Below, one piece after another: positions 8,632-18,102 of a DNA stretch of 46,525 nucleotides. The first letter of the stretch is position 1, and every line of letters begins with the position of its first letter. The notes under the pieces were generated by a model. That model saw nothing but the letters and a program-made list of their open reading frames with translations, was not told the origin of the DNA and made no database searches. Made by a program: the position numbers and the translations under genes. Location: assembly GCF_013179575.1 (NCBI RefSeq), contig NZ_JABMCQ010000012.1, positions 1-46,525 of the forward strand, in the 5' to 3' direction. The stretch comes from Sphingobacterium shayense (GTDB lineage Bacteria > Bacteroidota > Bacteroidia > Sphingobacteriales > Sphingobacteriaceae).

Positions 8632-9708
8632 TTATTTCTTTAAAAACTCTAGAACCTTAGCTCCCATAGCATTGGTTCCTAAGATCTTTTCAGTCGGGGT
8701 ATTCTCATTGGCAATATCGCCAGTCCTCCAACCCTCCTTTAGTGTTGTCGCTACAGCATTTGTAACAGTTTTTGCCTCATCTTGAAGACCGAAAGCAATG
8801 TCTAACATGAGCGCTACCGAGAGGATTGATGCTAATGGATTTGCTTTATCCTTTCCAGCGATGTCATGTGCGGAGCCATGAATTGGTTCGAAAAAACCTG
8901 TGCCATCACCTATTGATGCTGACGCCAACATTCCCATTGATCCAGCTATTTGTGACGCTTCGTCTGTTAAGATGTCGCCAAATAAATTGGCGGTTAGGAC
9001 GACATCAAATTTTTTAGGGTTTTTAACTAGTTGCATTGCTGCGTTATCAATAAACATGTGTTCCGTTTCCACATCAGGATATTCTGCTGCTATTTCTTGA
9101 ACCACTTCGCGCCAAAGTCGAGAGGTTTCAAGAACGTTCGCTTTATCAACTGAACAAAGTTTCTTATTACGTGTTCGGGCTGCGTCGTATGCTTTGCGCG
9201 CGATTCGTTCCACTTCATAGCGGTTGTAGTTCATCAGATCAGAGGCAAATGTGCCATCTTCATTACGTTTTTTCTCGCCGAAATAGACATCGCCTGTTAA
9301 TTCACGGAAGAAAAGGATATCTGTTCCACGTAACACTTCTGGTTTTAAGCTAGAGGCGTCCAAAAGTTCATCAAATAATAAAATTGGTCGCAAATTCGCG
9401 TATAGGCCCAATTCTTTACGTATTTTTAGTAGTCCTTGTTCTGGTCTTACTTTCGCCGACGGGTCGTTATCATATTTCTGATGTCCGATCGCACCAAAAA
9501 GAATGGCATCAGAGGCTTTCGCTTTGTCTAGCGTTTCATTGGGCAAAGGATTGCCGGTTGCTTCAATCGCAGTATGCCCCATAATCGCTTCTTGAAAGCT
9601 AAATTCATGGTTATATTGTTTAGCAATAGATTCTAAAACTTGTTTACCCCATGTTGTTACTTCTTGACCTATTCCATCTCCAGGAATAATTAGGATGTTT
9701 TTCTTCAT
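8632..9708 (-). CDS. leuB: 3-isopropylmalate dehydrogenase LeuB
   Basis: NAD-dependent oxidative decarboxylation of 3-isopropylmalate. The start is set at 9708 (MKKNILIIPGDGIGQEV); a longer in-frame reading to 9729 would add seven residues before a conserved beginning. Motifs: IIPGDGIG, the substrate-binding FFRELTGDVYFG, and the metal/NAD segment DILTDEASQIAGSMGMLAS followed by PIHGSAHDIAGK. 358 residues, normal length. It lies 88 nt upstream of leuA and 67 nt downstream of the ABC ATPase gene on the same strand. Confidence 0.95.
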   Translation of the reverse strand: MKKNILIIPGDGIGQEVTTWGKQVLESIAKQYNHEFSFQEAIMGHTAIEATGNPLPNETLDKAKASDAILFGAIGHQKYDNDPSAKVRPEQGLLKIRKELGLYANLRPILLFDELLDASSLKPEVLRGTDILFFRELTGDVYFGEKKRNEDGTFASDLMNYNRYEVERIARKAYDAARTRNKKLCSVDKANVLETSRLWREVVQEIAAEYPDVETEHMFIDNAAMQLVKNPKKFDVVLTANLFGDILTDEASQIAGSMGMLASASIGDGTGFFEPIHGSAHDIAGKDKANPLASILSVALMLDIAFGLQDEAKTVTNAVATTLKEGWRTGDIANENTPTEKILGTNAMGAKVLEFLKK

Positions 9709-9775
9709 TGTATATTTGTTACATACCACCGAAATACAGAAAATTTATTACCGTTTTTCCATAGTATTCACTTTA

Positions 9776-11239
9776 TTAAATTTTTTCAAAAATATCTTCA
9801 GAGGTAAGAATCTCTCCCTCTTGTAATTCTAAACGATGATCTAAGCAGCGCGGCAAATGTGATTCGTAATGTCCCACGTAGATTAATGTTTTACCGTACA
9901 TACTAAGTTCGTCAACCACTGCATTGAAATGTGCCGTTTGCCCTCTATCTAAGCCTTGGCATGGTTCATCTAAGATTAATAACTGTGGGTTCTTGATGAT
10001 GGTTCTTGCGAGTAAAGCAAGCCGTTGTTTACCTAGAGGCAGTGTGTGTAATAATTTGTCCTTGACTTCAAGCAGATCAAAAAAATCTAAAAGTTGCTCA
10101 ATTTGTTTTTGTTCTTCATATTTAACTTTGAGAAACCATCCAATACTATCGTAATACCCCGAGGCTACAGTGTGCCAAACCGTTGCGGTCTTGTCGAAAT
10201 ACCAATGAAGCTCGGGAGAGATGATTCCAATTTTCTTTTTTATGTCCCAAATACTTTCCCCTGTCCCTCTTTTTTGTCCAAATAACCAAATGTCGCTCGC
10301 GTATGCTTGTGGATGGTCGCCATTCAATAAACTTAATAAAGTTGATTTACCTGAGCCATTATGCCCCTGAAGCAACCACTTTTCGCCTCGGTCTACTTTC
10401 CAGTTTACATTTTTTAATACTAGCTTTTCGCCGTATTTTACGGAAACATTACGCAGCTCGACGATCGTTGAAGAATCTCCCTCGGGATCTTTTTGTAGAA
10501 AATATGGAAACGTTTTGCTTTGGCGTGTTTCATCTTGAGAAAACGCCTTGCTATTATTTACTATTTTCAATTTTCCATCCATAATTTCTGCATACCTATT
10601 GATTGAAGATGGTATGGAACGATCGTTGCTGATTAAAACGAGCGTACTCCCTTGAGCAGCAAGAAGATCTAATTGATTGTTCAAGTTAATTCGCGCGTTT
10701 TTGTCAAGTCCCGTATAGGGCTCGTCTAAAATAAGTAGTTGAGGTTTAAGCCATAAAGATTGAACCAACTGCAGTTTTTTATGTTCGCCACTAGAGAGTT
10801 CAATCAATTGGGTTTGTCGACAGTTGTTGAACCCTAACGCATCTAAAATCGGTTCCACTGTTTGGAAATCAAGGTTGTTCTTCTCCCCAAAGTGAAGTAA
10901 ATCGGCAAAGACAGTTAAGGTGTCGTTTTGTTGGTGTTTATTGTACCGTTGTTGATAGTAGAAATTTCTATCGCCTTCCAAATTTGCAAATTGGTACCAA
11001 TTTGATACATAATGTGCTTTTGGATGTAAGTCTGATTCAATTATAAAGCCGTACTTGATCTCGCCAAAGAATTTCTCTTGATAGACAATGGCCTTCGCCA
11101 AAGAAGATTTTCCACTACCACTTTTTCCCCCGATCATCCAATGTTCGCCAGGGTATATATTCCAATTTAAATTGTATAGCACGGGCTGTCCCGCGTATTG
11201 CAGATTTAAGTCGGATATATGGACGAGGGGGGTGCTCAT
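9776..11239 (-). CDS. Tandem ABC ATPase, ModF-like, without a membrane domain
   Basis: 487-residue protein of two fused ABC nucleotide-binding domains. Domain 1: Walker A GKSGSGKSS (residues 38-46), signature LSSGEHKKLQL, Walker B LLILDEPYTGLD. Domain 2 begins near residue 255: Walker A GHNGSGKSTL, a degenerate signature LPLGKQRLALLAR, Walker B LLILDEPCQGLDRG. There is no transmembrane segment, partner permease or substrate-binding protein nearby. The layout resembles ModF/PhrA-type soluble ATPases, whose function is poorly defined. Its ATG overlaps the leuD stop as TAATG, so it is translationally coupled to leuD. It sits inside the leu operon, which makes a part in leucine metabolism or its control possible but unproven. 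Confidence 0.85.
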   Translation of the reverse strand: MSTPLVHISDLNLQYAGQPVLYNLNWNIYPGEHWMIGGKSGSGKSSLAKAIVYQEKFFGEIKYGFIIESDLHPKAHYVSNWYQFANLEGDRNFYYQQRYNKHQQNDTLTVFADLLHFGEKNNLDFQTVEPILDALGFNNCRQTQLIELSSGEHKKLQLVQSLWLKPQLLILDEPYTGLDKNARINLNNQLDLLAAQGSTLVLISNDRSIPSSINRYAEIMDGKLKIVNNSKAFSQDETRQSKTFPYFLQKDPEGDSSTIVELRNVSVKYGEKLVLKNVNWKVDRGEKWLLQGHNGSGKSTLLSLLNGDHPQAYASDIWLFGQKRGTGESIWDIKKKIGIISPELHWYFDKTATVWHTVASGYYDSIGWFLKVKYEEQKQIEQLLDFFDLLEVKDKLLHTLPLGKQRLALLARTIIKNPQLLILDEPCQGLDRGQTAHFNAVVDELSMYGKTLIYVGHYESHLPRCLDHRLELQEGEILTSEDIFEKI

Positions 11240-11823
11240 TATCTGTTTTTTTCGAACTCTTCGATTTGTGCTTGGTGGCTTAAGATAAAATCGATGTCAT
11301 CGTAGCCATTTATTAAGCAAGATTTCTTGTATGGGTTGATTTCAAAGGAGAAACTGTCCCCTGTTTGATCAATGATTATCGTTTGAGATTCAAGGTCTAC
11401 AGTTAAGGTGCTATCTGCGTTAGCGAAAACGGAAGCGAATATTTTTTCTAAGAAATCTTCAGGTACCTGTATTGGCAGTACACCGTTGTTCAATGCGTTA
11501 CCTTTAAAGATGTCTGCAAAAAAGGAGCTGATCACTACATCGAAACCATAATCTTGGATAGCCCAAGCAGCGTGCTCGCGGGATGAGCCACAACCGAAGT
11601 TTTTACCGGCCACAAGGATTTTTCCGTGAAACGTAGGATCGTTTAATACAAAATCAGCTTTGGGCTGATTGTTACTTTCGTAACGCCAGTCACGAAATAG
11701 ATTGTCCCCAAAGCCATCACGTGTAGTCGCTTTTAAAAAGCGAGCGGGGATGATTTGATCGGTATCGATATTTTCAATAGGTAGGGGTACTACCGGAGAG
11801 GTTATTTTTTCAAATTTTTTCAT
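11239..11823 (-). CDS. leuD: 3-isopropylmalate dehydratase small subunit LeuD
   Basis: Swivel subunit that partners LeuC in isomerising 2- to 3-isopropylmalate. 194 residues with [19 protein letters not shown] near the N-terminus, and [21 protein letters not shown] at its centre, the substrate-determining loop. Length is normal. The stop overlaps the start of the ABC ATPase by one base. The ABM-like gene lies 12 nt upstream, separating it from leuC, with which it is more often adjacent. Confidence 0.95.
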   Translation of the reverse strand: MKKFEKITSPVVPLPIENIDTDQIIPARFLKATTRDGFGDNLFRDWRYESNNQPKADFVLNDPTFHGKILVAGKNFGCGSSREHAAWAIQDYGFDVVISSFFADIFKGNALNNGVLPIQVPEDFLEKIFASVFANADSTLTVDLESQTIIIDQTGDSFSFEINPYKKSCLINGYDDIDFILSHQAQIEEFEKNR

Positions 11824-11835
11824 TTCTATACTTCA

Positions 11836-12117
11836 TTAAATATAGTGTTCTACAATAGGGAAAGGGTCGTAAAAATGATGAAGGGCGCTCTTCCATTGCT
11901 GGTATTCTACTGAGCTACGAAATCCAATGGTGTGATTCTCTAAACTTTCCCATTGTACCTGTAAAAGATACTTGTCATTTTGTTCCATACACTTCCTTAA
12001 TTCATGCGATAGGTAGCCAACTTGACAGGAAATCAACGGTTCTGATTGAGCAAACGCTTTTTCAAAGTCATGTGATAACCCTTTTTTTATGGATAATATA
12101 GCAATCTCCAGAATCAT
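11836..12117 (-). CDS. ABM-like (dimeric alpha+beta barrel) small protein
   Basis: 93 residues resembling the antibiotic biosynthesis monooxygenase superfamily: N-terminal strand ILEIAILSIKKGLSHDFEKA, then LSHELRKCMEQNDKYLLQVQWESLENHT, and an aromatic/His-rich C-terminus (HHFYDPFPIVEHY). Such ferredoxin-like dimers include heme-degrading, quinol-oxidising and purely binding proteins, so no reaction can be assigned. It is placed 4 nt after leuC and 12 nt before leuD, certainly within the transcript. No signal peptide. Family assignment is from overall pattern only. Confidence 0.7.
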   Translation of the reverse strand: MILEIAILSIKKGLSHDFEKAFAQSEPLISCQVGYLSHELRKCMEQNDKYLLQVQWESLENHTIGFRSSVEYQQWKSALHHFYDPFPIVEHYI

Positions 12118-12121
12118 AACC

Positions 12122-13519
12122 TTAGATCATTGTCCTTACATCAACAACCTTACCGGTGATAGCAGCAGCAGCAGCAGTTAACGGGCTAACTAGCATGGTT
12201 CGTGCGTTCGGTCCCTGACGACCTTCGAAATTTCTATTGGAGGTCGACACACAGTACTTTCCTGCGGGGATTTTATCTTCATTCATCCCTAAACATGCTG
12301 AACATCCTGGTTCGCGGAGTTGGAATCCGGAAGCCTGGAAAATGACGTCAATGCCCTCTTCTCTTGCTTGCGCTTCCACTTGTTTAGATCCCGGTACGAT
12401 CCAGACTTCAACACCTTCTGCTTTTTGTTTTCCTTGAATAAAAGCCGCTACTTCGCGTAAATCTTCTATCCGCGAATTTGTACACGAACCGATGAAGACA
12501 TAGTCTATAGGCTTATTTAATATAGGTTCCCCGTCTTTAAAACCCATATAGTCTAATGATTTCTTAAATGAAGGCTGTTCCGAGGACGGTTGCGTCGCTA
12601 GAGACGGGATGTTTTGTGTAACCCCAATTCCCATTCCCGGATTTGTGCCGTAAGTAATCATTGGTTCAATATCCGCTGCGTCAAATTCAAGGACAGCGTC
12701 AAAGACGGCCTCTTGGTCGGAGTATAATGTTTTCCAATATTTAAGGGCTTTGTTCCATTCTTCGCCTTTTGGGGCAAATTCACGGCCTTCTAGGTAATCG
12801 AAAGTGGTTTGGTCAGGTGCAATTAAACCTCCACGAGCACCCATTTCGATACTCATATTACAAATTGTCATCCGGCTCTCCATGGATAATGATCGGATTG
12901 TTGATCCAGCGTATTCTACGAAATATCCTGTACCTCCTGCTGCAGAAATTTTAGAAATGACATATAGTATGATATCTTTTGCTCCGACGCCTTTTGCAAG
13001 CTCACCGTTTATTTCGATTTTCATCGTCTTCGGTTTTTGCAACAACAGACATTGTGTAGCGAAAACTTGTTCAACTTGGGAAGTCCCGATCCCAAAAGCG
13101 ATCGCCCCAAACGCACCGTGTGTTGAGGTATGACTATCTCCACAAACCATCGTTTTACCAGGTTGTGTAATACCTAATTCCGGACCAATAACGTGTACGA
13201 TGCCTTGGTAAGGATGTCCCAATCCATATAGCTCGATACCGAATTCTGTCGTGTTTTTCGTCAGCATATCTACTTGATAGCGCGATAACTCTTCCTGGAT
13301 AGGAAGATGTTGATTTAATGTTGGTACATTGTGGTCCGCTGTAGCCACTGTTTGGTTTGGACGTAAAACAGAAAGTCCTCGTTTACGAAGGCCATCGAAA
13401 GCCTGAGGTGAGGTTACTTCGTGAATTAAATGTGTGTCGATATACAAAACGTCTGGGAAGCCATCTTGGCGCTTCACGACATGCGCATCCCAAATCTTCT
13501 CAACTAATGTTTTTCCCAT
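12122..13519 (-). CDS. leuC: 3-isopropylmalate dehydratase large subunit LeuC
   Basis: Aconitase-family [4Fe-4S] subunit that acts with LeuD. 465 residues, full length. Cluster ligands are in [11 protein letters not shown] and GCSACLGMN. Other family signatures are [42 protein letters not shown] and the C-terminal [13 protein letters not shown]. First gene of the leu part of the cluster. A 162-nt gap containing a strong hairpin separates it from ilvC, in contrast to the few-base spacing elsewhere in the block. Confidence 0.96.
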   Translation of the reverse strand: MGKTLVEKIWDAHVVKRQDGFPDVLYIDTHLIHEVTSPQAFDGLRKRGLSVLRPNQTVATADHNVPTLNQHLPIQEELSRYQVDMLTKNTTEFGIELYGLGHPYQGIVHVIGPELGITQPGKTMVCGDSHTSTHGAFGAIAFGIGTSQVEQVFATQCLLLQKPKTMKIEINGELAKGVGAKDIILYVISKISAAGGTGYFVEYAGSTIRSLSMESRMTICNMSIEMGARGGLIAPDQTTFDYLEGREFAPKGEEWNKALKYWKTLYSDQEAVFDAVLEFDAADIEPMITYGTNPGMGIGVTQNIPSLATQPSSEQPSFKKSLDYMGFKDGEPILNKPIDYVFIGSCTNSRIEDLREVAAFIQGKQKAEGVEVWIVPGSKQVEAQAREEGIDVIFQASGFQLREPGCSACLGMNEDKIPAGKYCVSTSNRNFEGRQGPNARTMLVSPLTAAAAAITGKVVDVRTMI

Positions 13520-13618
13520 TTCTCTTCTCTATTTTTTCTGAAGTTTTATTTGTTTGGGGTCAGAAAACCCACGTCAAACTTTTTGTTTATCACCTGTTTT
13601 GAGCTAGGTGACTAGCAT

Positions 13619-13657
13619 TTAGGGGTAAAATTAAAAATGCGTTAATTTTACCCCTAA
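13619..13657 (-). repeat. 16-bp perfect hairpin between ilvC and leuC, no T tract
   Basis: TTAGGGGTAAAATTAA (13619-13634) and TTAATTTTACCCCTAA (13642-13657) are perfectly complementary with a 7-nt loop. It lies 24 nt after the ilvC stop. Read in the direction of the genes, the hairpin is followed by ATGCTAGTC rather than a T run, so it does not look like a standard intrinsic terminator. An mRNA-end stabiliser or processing site between the ilv and leu halves is more likely. Confidence 0.7.
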
Positions 13658-13665
13658 ATAACCAT

Positions 13666-13673
13666 CAAATTTA
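13666..13673 (-). promoter_or_regulatory. Candidate -7 promoter box for leuC
   Basis: Minus strand reads TAAATTTG, an exact match to the Bacteroidota TAnnTTTG box. It lies between the ilvC stop and the 16-bp hairpin. No TTG is seen at the -33 spacing, so this is only a candidate. If it is real, the hairpin would form the 5' end of the leu transcript. Confidence 0.25.
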
Positions 13674-13681
13674 CGAAATTA

Positions 13682-15163
13682 TTAAACAGTTTTAATAACT
13701 TTCATTGCCGTCATAGCCTTGCGGAGTTTTGTTCCGACGATTTCCACAGGGTGATTACGAAGAATTTCATTTATTTGAACAAGCTGTACGTTGTCTACTG
13801 CTCCATCTTTACCGTCATTAAAGTTTTTACCAACAAGGTCCGTATCTACTTTCTTCATGAAATCAGTTAATAACGGTTTACAAGCTTGATCAAACAGGTA
13901 ACAACCATATTCTGCAGTATCAGAGATTACGCGGTTCATTTCAAATAATTTCTTGCGCGCGATAGTATTGGCAATAAGAGGCGTTTCATGCAATGATTCG
14001 TAATATGCGGATTCTGGCTTAATACCAGCCTCTACCATCGTTTCAAAAGCAAGTTCGACACCGGCTCTTACGAAAGCTACCATCAAAGTGTAATTGTCAA
14101 AATATTCTTGTTCATTAATCTTTACATCCCCCGCTGGTGTTTTTTCGAATGCTGTTTCTCCAGTTTCAGCTCTCCACTTTAGTAGATTGGCATCGCCATT
14201 CGCCCAGTCTTCCATCATCGTCTTACTGAACTCGCCAGACATAATATCGTCTTGATGTTTTTGGAACAATGGACGCATAATATCTTTTAATTCTTCAGAA
14301 ATATGGAAGGCCTTGATTTTTGCAGGATTTGATAATCGGTCTAACATACCGCTAACGCCGCCATGTTTCAGTGCCTCTGTGATTACTTCTACTCCATATT
14401 GTACTAATTTGGAAGCATAACCGGCGTCAACGCCCTTCTCAATCATTTTGTCAAATGATAAGATAGAACCTGTTTGTAGCAAACCACAAAGGATAGTTTG
14501 TTCGCCCATTAAATCAGATTTTACCTCGGCTACGAACGATGATTTTAATACGCCCGCACGGTGTCCTCCAGTTCCAACACAGTATGCTTTTGCGTATGGC
14601 CATCCTTTACCTTCGGGGTCATTTTCTGGGTGAACAGCAATCAGAGTAGGAACACCAAACCCTCTTAAATATTCTGCACGTACTTCCGATCCAGGACATT
14701 TTGGAGCTACCATGATCACAGTAATATCTTTACGGATCTGCATGCCTTCTTCCACAACGTTGAAGCCATGGGAGTAGGATAGTGCGGCCCCTTGTTTCAT
14801 TAACGGCATCACTGCATTAACAACGGCCGTATGTTGCTTATCTGGTGTCAAGTTGATAACAAGGTCTGCTGTGGGAATTAAGTCATCATATGTTCCAACA
14901 GTAAAGTTATTGTCTGTTGCGTTCTTCCAAGAATCTCTTTTTTGTTCAATAGCTTCTTTACGTAAAGCACAGGAGATGTCTAAGCCGCTGTCTCTCAGGT
15001 TTAAACCTTGATTTAAACCTTGCGCACCAGCACCAACGATTACAATTTTTTTACCCTTTAAAGCGGTTATGCCGTCTGCGAATTCCGTATTATCCATAAA
15101 TTCGGCTTGCCCCAACTGCGTAAGTTGGTCTCTAAGAGGTAATGTGTTGAAATAATTTGCCAT
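13682..15163 (-). CDS. ilvC: Ketol-acid reductoisomerase IlvC, class II
   Basis: NADPH- and Mg-dependent conversion of acetolactate/acetohydroxybutyrate to dihydroxy acids in valine and isoleucine synthesis. 493 residues, the long class II form (compare E. coli ~491) with duplicated C-terminal knotted domain, not the ~330-residue class I form. Nucleotide-binding motif [19 protein letters not shown] near residue 40; substrate/metal region [15 protein letters not shown] and [14 protein letters not shown]. Last gene of the ilv half, 25 nt after the DinB-like gene. Confidence 0.96.
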   Translation of the reverse strand: MANYFNTLPLRDQLTQLGQAEFMDNTEFADGITALKGKKIVIVGAGAQGLNQGLNLRDSGLDISCALRKEAIEQKRDSWKNATDNNFTVGTYDDLIPTADLVINLTPDKQHTAVVNAVMPLMKQGAALSYSHGFNVVEEGMQIRKDITVIMVAPKCPGSEVRAEYLRGFGVPTLIAVHPENDPEGKGWPYAKAYCVGTGGHRAGVLKSSFVAEVKSDLMGEQTILCGLLQTGSILSFDKMIEKGVDAGYASKLVQYGVEVITEALKHGGVSGMLDRLSNPAKIKAFHISEELKDIMRPLFQKHQDDIMSGEFSKTMMEDWANGDANLLKWRAETGETAFEKTPAGDVKINEQEYFDNYTLMVAFVRAGVELAFETMVEAGIKPESAYYESLHETPLIANTIARKKLFEMNRVISDTAEYGCYLFDQACKPLLTDFMKKVDTDLVGKNFNDGKDGAVDNVQLVQINEILRNHPVEIVGTKLRKAMTAMKVIKTV

Positions 15164-15188
15164 TGTTTTGCTATTAATTTTTTTCTTT

Positions 15189-15674
15189 TTAATTCGATTG
15201 TTGTTTGTTACTTTTTATTGCTCTTCGCAGCGCTTGTGCATATCCTAGATGAAGGTTGTCATGACCTATAGTTGTAATAAGGACGTCGTCAAACGTGGCC
15301 AGGGTGGAACCATAGGTACTCGTTGAGAACGGTGTAACGTTCGCAAATAGTCCGTTTTGGTAATCCAATTGTATTTTTTCAATACTTGCGATGGCTATAC
15401 TTTTTAGCTCGTGAATTTCTGCAGCAGAAATAAAATAGGTAGGCTTCGTATCCTTTTTGTATGCCTGTACGTATTTTACGTCGGTCACATCCGATTTTAT
15501 CCCTGTGCGGACGTAACATAGCGTTTGGGTGCTAACCACGATGTGCCCAAAGTTCCAAGCGATGTTATTATTGAACCCTTCAGGAATTTGATTTAGCTCG
15601 TCTATGGACAGTCCGTCTACTAAACTTATAAATGCTTTTCGCGTATCAATGATGAACTTGAATTCTTTTTCCAT
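15189..15674 (-). CDS. DinB-like four-helix protein embedded in ilv operon
   Basis: 161 residues, consistent with the DinB/YfiT four-helix-bundle superfamily: N-terminal helix with [17 protein letters not shown], then [20 protein letters not shown] with a putative metal-binding His, and a C-terminal [16 protein letters not shown] giving two more His residues spaced H-x3-H. Relatives are metal-dependent thiol transferases or of unknown activity. It lies 3 nt after ilvN and 25 nt before ilvC, so it is co-transcribed, but nothing links it biochemically to acetolactate metabolism. No signal peptide. Confidence 0.78.
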   Translation of the reverse strand: MEKEFKFIIDTRKAFISLVDGLSIDELNQIPEGFNNNIAWNFGHIVVSTQTLCYVRTGIKSDVTDVKYVQAYKKDTKPTYFISAAEIHELKSIAIASIEKIQLDYQNGLFANVTPFSTSTYGSTLATFDDVLITTIGHDNLHLGYAQALRRAIKSNKQQSN

Positions 15675-15677
15675 GAG

Positions 15678-16268
15678 CTACATCGTAAAAACCTTGTCGG
15701 CTTGGTCTAAGAATTCATTTTCAATAGTTTCTTGGGAAGGCTCTTCCCTTTCAAACTGTTTTAATTTGGAATGGAAACCTGCACTATCTTTAATAATAGC
15801 GATGCGTGCTCCACGTACAAACTCAATAAGTTTGTATTTCGTAAGTTCAGCTGTCAGCTTATCGATCTCCTCACGGTGTCCCGCCGTTTCAAATACTGTA
15901 TAGTCATTTCGAATAACGACAGCTGATGCTCCATACTCACGTAATAAGCGTTCGACCGGTGCTTTTTCAGCGATAATGTCTGTCGGAACTTTATAAAGAG
16001 CCTGTTCTTGCCATATTAATTCTTCATCGGTATTGTAGTATGCTTTTAAAACCTCTACCTGTTTCTCAATTTGACGACAAAGTTTACGAACTACCTCCTC
16101 ACTTTCATTAATCAGGATTGTGAAACGATGAATGCCATCTACTTCCGAAGGAGAGGTGTTCAAGCTCTCTATATTAATTTTACGTCTAGAGAAGATACCA
16201 GATATACGGCCGATCATACCGATGGAGTTTTCCGTATATAACGTAATTGTATATTCTTGTTTTTCCAT
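15678..16268 (-). CDS. ilvN: Acetolactate synthase small (regulatory) subunit IlvN/IlvH
   Basis: 196 residues: N-terminal ACT domain (EYTITLYTENSIGMIGRISGIFSRRKINIESLN...) that binds valine in homologues, and a C-terminal ALS small-subunit domain (IIAEKAPVERLLREYGA through FVRGARIAI). It activates and confers feedback inhibition on IlvB. Somewhat longer than the usual ~160-175 residues because of a C-terminal tail after residue 165 (KLKQFEREEPSQ...), a feature I believe is common in this phylum. It starts one base after the ilvB stop, implying coupled translation. Confidence 0.94.
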   Translation of the reverse strand: MEKQEYTITLYTENSIGMIGRISGIFSRRKINIESLNTSPSEVDGIHRFTILINESEEVVRKLCRQIEKQVEVLKAYYNTDEELIWQEQALYKVPTDIIAEKAPVERLLREYGASAVVIRNDYTVFETAGHREEIDKLTAELTKYKLIEFVRGARIAIIKDSAGFHSKLKQFEREEPSQETIENEFLDQADKVFTM

Positions 16269-16269
16269 T

Positions 16270-18012
16270 TTACTTCAATCTGATTTCGGATACCGAAGTA
16301 CCTTGTGCAACCATCGGGAATACGTTGTTTTCTTTTCCTACCATGACTTCTAAGAGGTAAGCCCCGTCATGTTCCAGCATTGTTCTCAGCGCATCTTTTA
16401 ACTTCTCCCGTTCGCTTACTTTGTTTCCTTCGATATAATAGCCTTTTGCTACAGCGACAAAGTCAGGGCTGGTAATATTTACAAAAGAGTAGCGTTTGTC
16501 GTGAAATAGTTGTTGCCATTGACGGACCATTCCTAAGAATTCGTTGTTTAATATCAAAATTTTCACCTTAGCACCAAATTGCATGATGGTCCCTAGCTCT
16601 TGGATCGTCATTTGTATTCCTCCATCACCAATTATAGCAATTACATCTCTGTGAGGGGCTCCGTACCAAGCGCCAATGGCCGCCGGAAGACCAAACCCCA
16701 TCGTACCCAATCCACCCGAAGTGACGTTAGATTTCGATTGGTTGAATTTTGCGTAACGACAGGCAACCATCTGGTGCTGGCCTACATCAGAAACAATAAC
16801 TGCGTCTCCATTTGTGAGCTCGTTTAATAAGCGAACTACTTCTCCCATAGTTAAGATATCTGAAGTAGGATTTAATTCAGGGTGAATTACTTCTTTGATC
16901 TCTTCAGCTTCTAATTCACGGAATTGAGCCAACCATTCTCGGTGATCATTTGACTGAATGAGCTCAGTAAGTAATGGCAATGTTTCTTTACAATCTCCCC
17001 AGACCGGAATAGTAGCTTTTACATTTTTGTCGATCTCTGCTGGGTCGATGTCTAAATGAATTACTTTTGCTTGTTTGGCGTATTTATCTAATCGACCGGT
17101 TACACGGTCATCAAAACGCATCCCGATAGCAATTAATACATCACATTCGTTTGTCATCACGTTAGGCGCGTAGTTGCCGTGCATTCCTAACATACCCACA
17201 TGTTGTGGGTGATCTGTTTCTAATGCACTCAAGCCCATGACGGTCGTTGCAGCTGGAAAACCGCCCTTCTCTATAAAATTTTTGAAGTCTTGCTCTGCCT
17301 TTCCCAGGATTATGCCCTGACCAAAAATGACAAAAGGCTTTTTCGCGGCGTTGATTAACTCAGCAGCCTGTTCTATATATTCTTTACGAACTATGGGTTT
17401 TGGTCTGTAGCTACGAATATGGTCGCATTTATTATATCCCTGATAATCGAATAACTGCAATTGCGCATTTTTCGTAATATCGATCAAGACGGGTCCCGGA
17501 CGGCCTGTCGATGCAATGTGAAAAGCTTTTGCTAATGCACCTGGGATTTCACTGGCATCTGTTATTTGATAGTTCCATTTAGTTACTGGAGTAGTAATGT
17601 TGATCACATCTGTTTCTTGGAAAGCATCTGTCCCTAGCAAGGAAGCGAATACTTGTCCTGTGATACAAACAATCGGATTACTATCTATCATTGCGTCTGC
17701 TAACCCTGTCACTAAGTTGGTTGCTCCGGGTCCACTTGTTGCAAATGCTACGCCGACGCGACCAGAAGTTCGCGCGTAGCCTTGCGCCGCGTGTACGCCA
17801 CCTTGTTCATGACGGACTAGGATATGTTTCAATCTATCATTGTAGTCATACAATGCGTCATAAATAGGCATAATTGCGCCTCCTGGATAACCGAATATGG
17901 TTTCTACTCCCTCGTGGATCAAAGCTTCCAATACGGCTTGCGACCCGCTTAGTTGTGTCGCCGTTGTCGTATTTTGTTCTGGCTTTGTTTCCGTTTTTTC
18001 CAGTGTACTCAT
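16270..18012 (-). CDS. ilvB: Acetolactate synthase large subunit IlvB
   Basis: ThDP- and FAD-dependent condensation of pyruvate with pyruvate or 2-oxobutanoate. Start chosen at 18012 (MSTLEKTETKPEQN...); the frame is open to 18066 but the extra residues are hydrophobic and not family-like. 580 residues. Motifs: FGYPGGAIMPIYDAL, catalytic Glu in LVRHEQGGVHAAQGYAR, the ThDP/Mg motif GDGGIQMTIQELGT through LNNEFLGMVRQWQ. The valine-sensitive regulation would come through the adjacent IlvN. Confidence 0.96.
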   Translation of the reverse strand: MSTLEKTETKPEQNTTTATQLSGSQAVLEALIHEGVETIFGYPGGAIMPIYDALYDYNDRLKHILVRHEQGGVHAAQGYARTSGRVGVAFATSGPGATNLVTGLADAMIDSNPIVCITGQVFASLLGTDAFQETDVINITTPVTKWNYQITDASEIPGALAKAFHIASTGRPGPVLIDITKNAQLQLFDYQGYNKCDHIRSYRPKPIVRKEYIEQAAELINAAKKPFVIFGQGIILGKAEQDFKNFIEKGGFPAATTVMGLSALETDHPQHVGMLGMHGNYAPNVMTNECDVLIAIGMRFDDRVTGRLDKYAKQAKVIHLDIDPAEIDKNVKATIPVWGDCKETLPLLTELIQSNDHREWLAQFRELEAEEIKEVIHPELNPTSDILTMGEVVRLLNELTNGDAVIVSDVGQHQMVACRYAKFNQSKSNVTSGGLGTMGFGLPAAIGAWYGAPHRDVIAIIGDGGIQMTIQELGTIMQFGAKVKILILNNEFLGMVRQWQQLFHDKRYSFVNITSPDFVAVAKGYYIEGNKVSEREKLKDALRTMLEHDGAYLLEVMVGKENNVFPMVAQGTSVSEIRLK

Positions 18013-18102
18013 TTTTTTTAAGTAAAAAGTTATAGCAGAAAAGTATAAATCTACTTTTCGTTTCACTAATATTATTCTCTTCTATGCGTGTTTTATCGCT
18101 TG

